This document shows positions 7,758 to 11,459 of a stretch of 11,459 bases of DNA, piece after piece; positions within the stretch are counted from its first letter, which is position 1; every line of letters starts with the position of its first letter. Origin of the DNA: Pseudomonadota bacterium (GTDB taxonomy: Bacteria > Pseudomonadota > Gammaproteobacteria > Burkholderiales > Burkholderiaceae_B); assembly GCA_023389535.1 (NCBI GenBank), contig JAEWEH010000341.1, positions 1 through 11,459 on the forward strand, written 5' to 3'. The notes under the pieces are model-generated. The model worked only from the letters and a program-made list of their open reading frames with translations. It did not search any database and was not told the DNA's origin. The translations under genes were made by a program, and so were the position numbers.

Positions 7758-8960
7758 ATGTGGCTGGAACTGACGATCGCTGCCAAATTCCTGAGGCAAG
7801 GGATAGCGCAAACCATACTCATCCTAGGTGGAATCGCGGTCGGGGTGGCGGTTATCGTGTTCATTACGACGCTGATCATCGGCTTGCAGCACAATATCAT
7901 CGAGCGCACCCTGGGTACCCAATCCCATATCCGTGTTGAACCGCCACGCGAAGAAAACGCGGTGGTCGGCGTACCCGAAGGCACTATAGCGCTTAGAATA
8001 GAAAACAAACGTGCGCAGCGCCTGCGCTCGATCAACAACTGGATTCAGGTTCAAGGAATTCTGGACCGGCTCCCAGAGGTCACCGCCGTGTCGCCAGTCG
8101 TGGCCGGCCCCGCATTCGCGCGTCGCGGCTACGTATTCAAATCAGTGTCGTTGGTCGGGATCGATCCAGTCCGCTATGAACGGATCGTCCCAGTGAGCAA
8201 AGATATCATTACGGGACAATTCCAGGTCGGTGCCGGCGATGCGGTCATAGGAAAATTATTGGCCGACGACCTGGGTATTGAGGCAGGCAGCAAGCTCAGG
8301 CTGGAGGCTGGGGACAATCGGCACGCGACGGTTACTGTCACGGGCATCTTCGAATTGGGTGTAAGGGATCTGGACCTGCGTTACGTCTACGTCGACCTGA
8401 AGCAGGCCCAGTCCTTGCTCGATCTGGCGGGGGGCGTCACTCTGCTAGACGTCACGGTGCAAGACCTGTTCGCCGCGGACGTCGCTGCGGCAAGAATCCA
8501 GCGCTTAACGGGGCTCAAGTCCGAGAGCTGGATCCAGTCCAACGCCCAGCTCATGAATGCACTGACTTCACAACGCATCTCCACGTCTGTCATCAGTTTT
8601 TTTGTCGCCCTTTCAGTCGCCTTCGGCATAGCCAGCGTGCTGGCCATCACAGTCACCCAGCGCACCCGCGAGATTGGAATCCTGCGTGCCATGGGCGCCC
8701 GGCGAGACCAGATATTGCGTGTTTTTCTTCTACAGGGCGGGTTGCTGGCTTTTTTCGGGTCCATTTTCGGTGCCGCGCTGGGGTTTGGCCTGATATGGGG
8801 CTTCAATGACTTTGGGCCGAAACTGTTCTATATTCCGTTGCCCGGGCTGCTGCTGTTCGTCACCATGGGGGTCGCCACGCTCACGGGTCTTTTAGCTGCA
8901 ATGTTGCCCGCGTGGCGCGCATCGCGCCTGCACCCGGTGGAGGCCATACGCTATGTCTGA
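7758..8960 (+). CDS. ABC transporter permease, FtsX/MacB type
   Basis: This 400-residue inner-membrane subunit has the MacB/LolCE/FtsX topology. The first membrane helix is at about 20-42. A large periplasmic domain (about 45-270, the MacB core domain) follows, then three C-terminal helices at about 275-298, 323-350 and 363-385. The cytoplasmic coupling motif REIGILRAMGAR (304-315) and the ending PAWRASRLHPVEAIRYV are typical. Such proteins transmit ATPase cycles mechanically to the periplasm (mechanotransmission) rather than forming a classical pore. ATG 7758 is preferred over TTG 7752 because GAGG (7747-7750) is 7 bases upstream. Its last 8 bases overlap the ATPase gene. It lacks a fused nucleotide-binding domain, unlike E. 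coli MacB; the ATPase is a separate gene, as in Lol and many macrolide or peptide exporters. Exporter or lipoprotein-type function is undecided, but the adaptor gene favours export. Confidence 0.93.
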   Translation: MWLELTIAAKFLRQGIAQTILILGGIAVGVAVIVFITTLIIGLQHNIIERTLGTQSHIRVEPPREENAVVGVPEGTIALRIENKRAQRLRSINNWIQVQGILDRLPEVTAVSPVVAGPAFARRGYVFKSVSLVGIDPVRYERIVPVSKDIITGQFQVGAGDAVIGKLLADDLGIEAGSKLRLEAGDNRHATVTVTGIFELGVRDLDLRYVYVDLKQAQSLLDLAGGVTLLDVTVQDLFAADVAAARIQRLTGLKSESWIQSNAQLMNALTSQRISTSVISFFVALSVAFGIASVLAITVTQRTREIGILRAMGARRDQILRVFLLQGGLLAFFGSIFGAALGFGLIWGFNDFGPKLFYIPLPGLLLFVTMGVATLTGLLAAMLPAWRASRLHPVEAIRYV

Positions 8961-9696
8961 TGACGATGGCTCCGTTCTTCGTCTCGAAGGGCTGCGCAAG
9001 TCTTACAACATGGGCAAACCCAATGAGATCGAAGTGCTGCATGGCATTGACCTGAAAATAGGCGCACATGATTTCGCGGCGCTCGTTGGCCCCTCGGGTT
9101 CTGGCAAGAGTACTTTGCTTAACATGTTGGGCTTGCTCGATGCGCCTACCTCGGGCGAACTATACCTTTTGGGCCGGCCGACCGCTCATATGAGCGATGC
9201 GCAGCGCACAGCGTTGCGGGGCGCCAGTCTGGGTTTCGTTTTCCAGTTTCATCACCTGATACAAGCATTTTCTTCCCTTGAAAACGTGCTGATGCCGCTT
9301 ATGCTGGCCAAAGGAAAGCCATCCCAGAAAGATCGGGAATTTGCCACCGAGCTTCTTGCTGAAGTCGGATTGCGCGATTATATTGACGTGAAGCCCAGCG
9401 AGTTATCCGGGGGCCAACAGCAGCGGGTGGCGATAGCACGCGCTCTGGTCACTCGCCCCGCACTGCTGCTGGCCGACGAGCCCACCGGCAATCTCGACAC
9501 CAAAACGGCGGCCAATGTATTCAAGCTATTCCGACGTTTCAACAAAGCGTTCAATTGTGCGGTGTTGATCGTAACGCACGATCCCCATCTATCGACATCG
9601 TGCGACCGAACCATTACGCTGGTCGATGGACGCATCGTCAGCGATGAATCCGGGGCCGAAGGACCGCTAACGCACCCCGAACTTCCCGCAGCCTGA
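8953..9696 (+). CDS. ABC transporter ATPase, LolD/MacB family
   Basis: This 247-residue cytoplasmic nucleotide-binding subunit has all the expected motifs: Walker A GPSGSGKST at 46-54, Q-loop Q98 in FVFQFH, signature LSGGQQQRVAIARAL at 151-165, Walker B LLLADEP at 171-177 with D175 and E176, D-loop GNLD, and switch His H209 in VTHD. The sequence style matches the LolD/MacB/FtsE branch that pairs with permeases having the preceding gene's topology. The start overlaps the permease stop by 8 bases, indicating translational coupling and fixed stoichiometry. The C-terminal 15 or so residues (after VDGRIVSDES) are a short acidic and Pro-containing tail. Acetate kinase starts 31 bases after the stop. 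Confidence 0.96.
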   Translation: MSDDDGSVLRLEGLRKSYNMGKPNEIEVLHGIDLKIGAHDFAALVGPSGSGKSTLLNMLGLLDAPTSGELYLLGRPTAHMSDAQRTALRGASLGFVFQFHHLIQAFSSLENVLMPLMLAKGKPSQKDREFATELLAEVGLRDYIDVKPSELSGGQQQRVAIARALVTRPALLLADEPTGNLDTKTAANVFKLFRRFNKAFNCAVLIVTHDPHLSTSCDRTITLVDGRIVSDESGAEGPLTHPELPAA

Positions 9697-9727
9697 TGAT
9701 CATGCTTGCCCGACTACGGATACATCG

Positions 9728-10951
9728 ATGGCTTCTCCCGTTTCCGATACGATATTGGTGATCAACGCCGGTTCGGCGACGATCAAATTCACGCTCTACG
9801 AAGTCGACGCGGCCGCGAATGCTCCGCTATTGCGGTACCGCGGATTGGTGGAACAGACTGAAGGCCAAGGCCGCTTCACCGTCTCGGATGCCCGGGGAAT
9901 GACCATGGTCGATCAGATGATCGTTGCGGATGATCAGACCGGGACTGATCCTGCGCGCTTGCTGCATGTTGCATTGGAATGGCTCGAGCCCCACGCCAGC
10001 GGGATGCAATTGATCGCGGCGGGCCATCGTGTAGTGCATGGCGGCGCCCGTCATGCCGCGCCGGTACGCATCGACGATGACATCATGGCCTATCTTGAAA
10101 GCCTCACTCCACTGGCGCCCTTGCATCAAGCCCACAACCTGGCTGCGATACGGGCGATCGAGAGATGGCGCAGCGGCATACCGCAGGTCGCCTGTTTTGA
10201 TACGGCATTCCATCGAACGCAGACGAAAGCTGCGCAAATGTACGCACTGCCACGCCACTGCTGGGAAGAGGGCATACGCGCCTACGGTTTCCATGGCATT
10301 TCCTATGAGTACATAGCCGGCATACTGCCGCAGTATCTGGGGGCGCGGGCCGACGGCAGGCTGATCATCGCGCATCTGGGCGGCGGTGCGAGCCTATGCG
10401 CGATCCACAATCGCAGAAGTGTCGCCACCACCATGGGTCTTACGGCGCTCGACGGCCTGGTCATGGGCACGCGCTGCGGCGCGATCGATCCGGGCGTCGT
10501 GCTGCATCTCATACAGGCGAAAAAAATGGGCGTTGCCGCCGTCAACGACATGCTCTACCGGCAATCCGGCCTGCTCGGGGTGTCCGGGCTTAGCGCCGAC
10601 ATGCGCGCGCTGTTATCCAGCGATGCACCGGCGGCGGCTGAAGCGGTGGACTTGTTCGTGCACCGGGCGCAGCGCCAGATCGGTTCGCTGGCGGCCGCAT
10701 TGGGGGGCCTGGACGGCATCATTTTCACCGGCGGCATTGGCGAAAATTCCGCGCCGATACGGGAACGCATTTGCCGCGGCCTCGCGTGGCTGGGCCTGCA
10801 ACTTGACGGGCCTGCCAATCAGCGCGGCGCTCCGTGCATCAGCCGCCCCGAAGCAAGCGTCGCGGCATGGGTGCTTCCCACCGATGAAGAAGTGACTATC
10901 GCAGGCCATACCTTGGCTTTGCTTGATAAGACCCCGGTGTCACGAATCTGA
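9728..10951 (+). CDS. ackA: Acetate kinase
   Basis: This is a 407-residue cytosolic kinase of the ASKHA superfamily that interconverts acetyl phosphate + ADP and acetate + ATP; with the divergent phosphoketolase it would yield ATP from sugar phosphates. Motifs in order: phosphate-binding NAGSATIKF at 13-21 (K20), GHRVVHGG at 99-106 (R101), FDTAFH at 157-162 (D158), GFHGISYEYI at 187-196 (H189), HLGGGAS at 216-222, GLVMGTRCGAIDPG at 243-256 (R249), FTGGIGENS at 333-341 and TDEEVTIA at 385-392. Most catalytic residues are present, but the first motif usually reads NAGSSSLKF, and HLGN is usual where this has HLGG, so the protein is a divergent member. Propionate or butyrate kinase activity is a less likely alternative. 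The start at 9728 has a weak ACGGA 7 bases upstream. The 31-base gap after the ATPase gene suggests co-transcription. No pta is nearby. Confidence 0.95.
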   Translation: MASPVSDTILVINAGSATIKFTLYEVDAAANAPLLRYRGLVEQTEGQGRFTVSDARGMTMVDQMIVADDQTGTDPARLLHVALEWLEPHASGMQLIAAGHRVVHGGARHAAPVRIDDDIMAYLESLTPLAPLHQAHNLAAIRAIERWRSGIPQVACFDTAFHRTQTKAAQMYALPRHCWEEGIRAYGFHGISYEYIAGILPQYLGARADGRLIIAHLGGGASLCAIHNRRSVATTMGLTALDGLVMGTRCGAIDPGVVLHLIQAKKMGVAAVNDMLYRQSGLLGVSGLSADMRALLSSDAPAAAEAVDLFVHRAQRQIGSLAAALGGLDGIIFTGGIGENSAPIRERICRGLAWLGLQLDGPANQRGAPCISRPEASVAAWVLPTDEEVTIAGHTLALLDKTPVSRI

Positions 10952-11005
10952 AGCCTGGCCCGCAGCGGCTCCGCAGCATCATCCAAATGGCGGGTACGGT
11001 GGGTG

Positions 11006-11035
11006 TTGAACAGGAAAGGGGCAGAATCGTAATAT
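11006..11035 (+). promoter_or_regulatory. Possible sigma-70-like promoter of the small Met-rich gene
   Basis: TTGAAC (11006-11011) and TAATAT (11030-11035) are separated by 18 bases, each matching four of six consensus positions. A start about 7 bases downstream would give a leader of roughly 115 bases before the ATG at 11159. The 207-base gap after ackA, with no clear intrinsic terminator, makes a separate promoter plausible but unproven. Confidence 0.3.
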
Positions 11036-11147
11036 TGAAAGATGAGGCCTGGCGCTGCCGGGCTCATCGACAGGCGCCGGGGAGCGTCCCTCTCATTGCG
11101 TCAGCGTCAAGGGCTTCCTCGGCAAGGCCGATAAGTCATTACGAACC

Positions 11148-11152
11148 AGGAG
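11148..11152 (+). promoter_or_regulatory. Ribosome-binding site deciding the start of the Met-rich protein
   Basis: AGGAG directly abuts the ATG at 11153 but lies 6 bases before the in-frame ATG at 11159. The normal spacing makes 11159 the likely start, removing two residues (M-H) from the longer reading. Confidence 0.7.
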
Positions 11153-11158
11153 ATGCAT

Positions 11159-11434
11159 ATGGATCGAAAATCGCTACTTGCAGGAGCGGCTGCGGCCCTG
11201 CTGCTCGGGGCCGGCGGCCCGACCGTCGCCGCGCCATACAACAGTGACGATTCAGCCGCGGCGCGTCAGCCACCGCGCATGATGCAGGATGAAAATATGG
11301 AGCGGGCAGGCCGCATGATGTTCCGCCAGTATAGAGGCGGCATGGTGGGGCCCGGCATGATGGGCTATGGCATGCCGGGCGATTGCCCCATGTTCGGGGC
11401 ATTTATGCAGGAAGGGGCCAACGCCAAGTCATGA
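11159..11434 (+). CDS. Small exported Met/Gly-rich protein of unknown function
   Basis: I do not recognise a named family. The 91-residue product begins with a clear export signal: M-D-R-K, then a Leu/Ala/Gly core, with a likely processing region near A-A at 24-25. The mature part is hydrophilic and rich in Met, Gly, Arg and Gln, with MM pairs at 41-42 and 53-54. It contains three 5-residue repeats, GMVGP, GMMGY and GMPGD (61-75), followed by C76-P-M. Met-rich exported proteins often bind copper(I) or silver(I), so a metal role is possible, supported only by composition and by the DUF411 gene elsewhere in the window. Its stop overlaps a second Met-rich frame as ATGA, which suggests either a coupled gene or a frameshifted longer protein. 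The AGGAG site 6 bases upstream supports expression. Confidence 0.7.
   Translation: MDRKSLLAGAAAALLLGAGGPTVAAPYNSDDSAAARQPPRMMQDENMERAGRMMFRQYRGGMVGPGMMGYGMPGDCPMFGAFMQEGANAKS
11339..11383 (+). repeat. Three degenerate 15-base tandem repeats inside the Met-rich gene
   Basis: Three consecutive 15-base units (11339-11353, 11354-11368, 11369-11383) each start GGCATG and have GG at positions 10-11. They encode G-M-x-G-x pentapeptides in the reading frame. The copies differ at several bases, so the array is old or under amino-acid-level selection. Confidence 0.75.
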
Positions 11435-11459
11435 TGCAGATGCATGGCGAAATGATGCG
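11431..11459 (+). CDS. Start of a second Met-rich reading frame (partial), or frameshifted continuation
   Basis: From ATG 11431 the frame reads M-M-Q-M-H-G-E-M-M and runs off the right edge, so only nine complete codons are visible. It overlaps the stop of the preceding gene by 4 bases (ATGA). The same Met/His-rich composition across the overlap suggests it belongs with the preceding protein, either as a coupled partner or as the original C-terminus displaced by a single-base indel. Too little is visible to call function. Confidence 0.35.

Noticed and set aside
10386..10895. Plus-strand frame of 169 codons inside ackA
   Set aside because: It is an out-of-frame shadow of the acetate kinase, whose motifs continue uninterrupted through the region.
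10952..11158. Search for an intrinsic terminator after ackA
   Set aside because: A short GC stem (CCTGGC-GCT-GCCGGG, near 11048-11062) exists but no T-run follows, so termination there is not supported.

Overview
The window is GC-rich, densely packed bacterial DNA. Gene content and sequence style (cbpA-cbpM chaperone pair, YghA-type SDR, DUF411 protein, proteobacterial-style phosphoketolase and acetate kinase) suggest a Gram-negative proteobacterium. A betaproteobacterium of the Burkholderiales, perhaps Alcaligenaceae, is my best guess; this is inferred from protein resemblance and no marker gene is present. I see no rRNA, tRNA, CRISPR array, transposase or integrase.

Layout. (1) Positions 1-2026, minus strand: a tightly overlapped operon reading right to left, cbpA (J-domain co-chaperone), then cbpM (its modulator), then an exported metallo-beta-lactamase-fold hydrolase that runs off the left edge. 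(2) Positions 2260-3787, plus strand: a stress-type short-chain dehydrogenase with a long charged N-terminal tail, then a small exported DUF411 protein. (3) Positions 3810-6221, minus strand: a full-length phosphoketolase, convergent with the DUF411 gene and divergent from the next block. (4) Positions 6469-10951, plus strand: a probable four-gene operon of a membrane-fusion protein, an FtsX/MacB-type permease, a LolD/MacB-type ATPase and acetate kinase. (5) Positions 11159-11459, plus strand: a small exported Met/Gly-rich protein and the start of a second Met-rich reading frame at the right edge.

How the genes fit together. Phosphoketolase splits xylulose-5-phosphate or fructose-6-phosphate with phosphate to give acetyl phosphate. 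Acetate kinase turns acetyl phosphate and ADP into acetate and ATP. Together they form a short ATP-yielding bypass of lower glycolysis. The unusual point is that the two genes are separated by, and the kinase is apparently co-transcribed with, a three-part ABC export system. The flanking genes (co-chaperone, stress-type SDR, periplasmic metal-type proteins) give the region the look of a stress or low-oxygen survival island; that reading is inference. No outer-membrane channel, phosphotransacetylase or regulator gene lies in the window.
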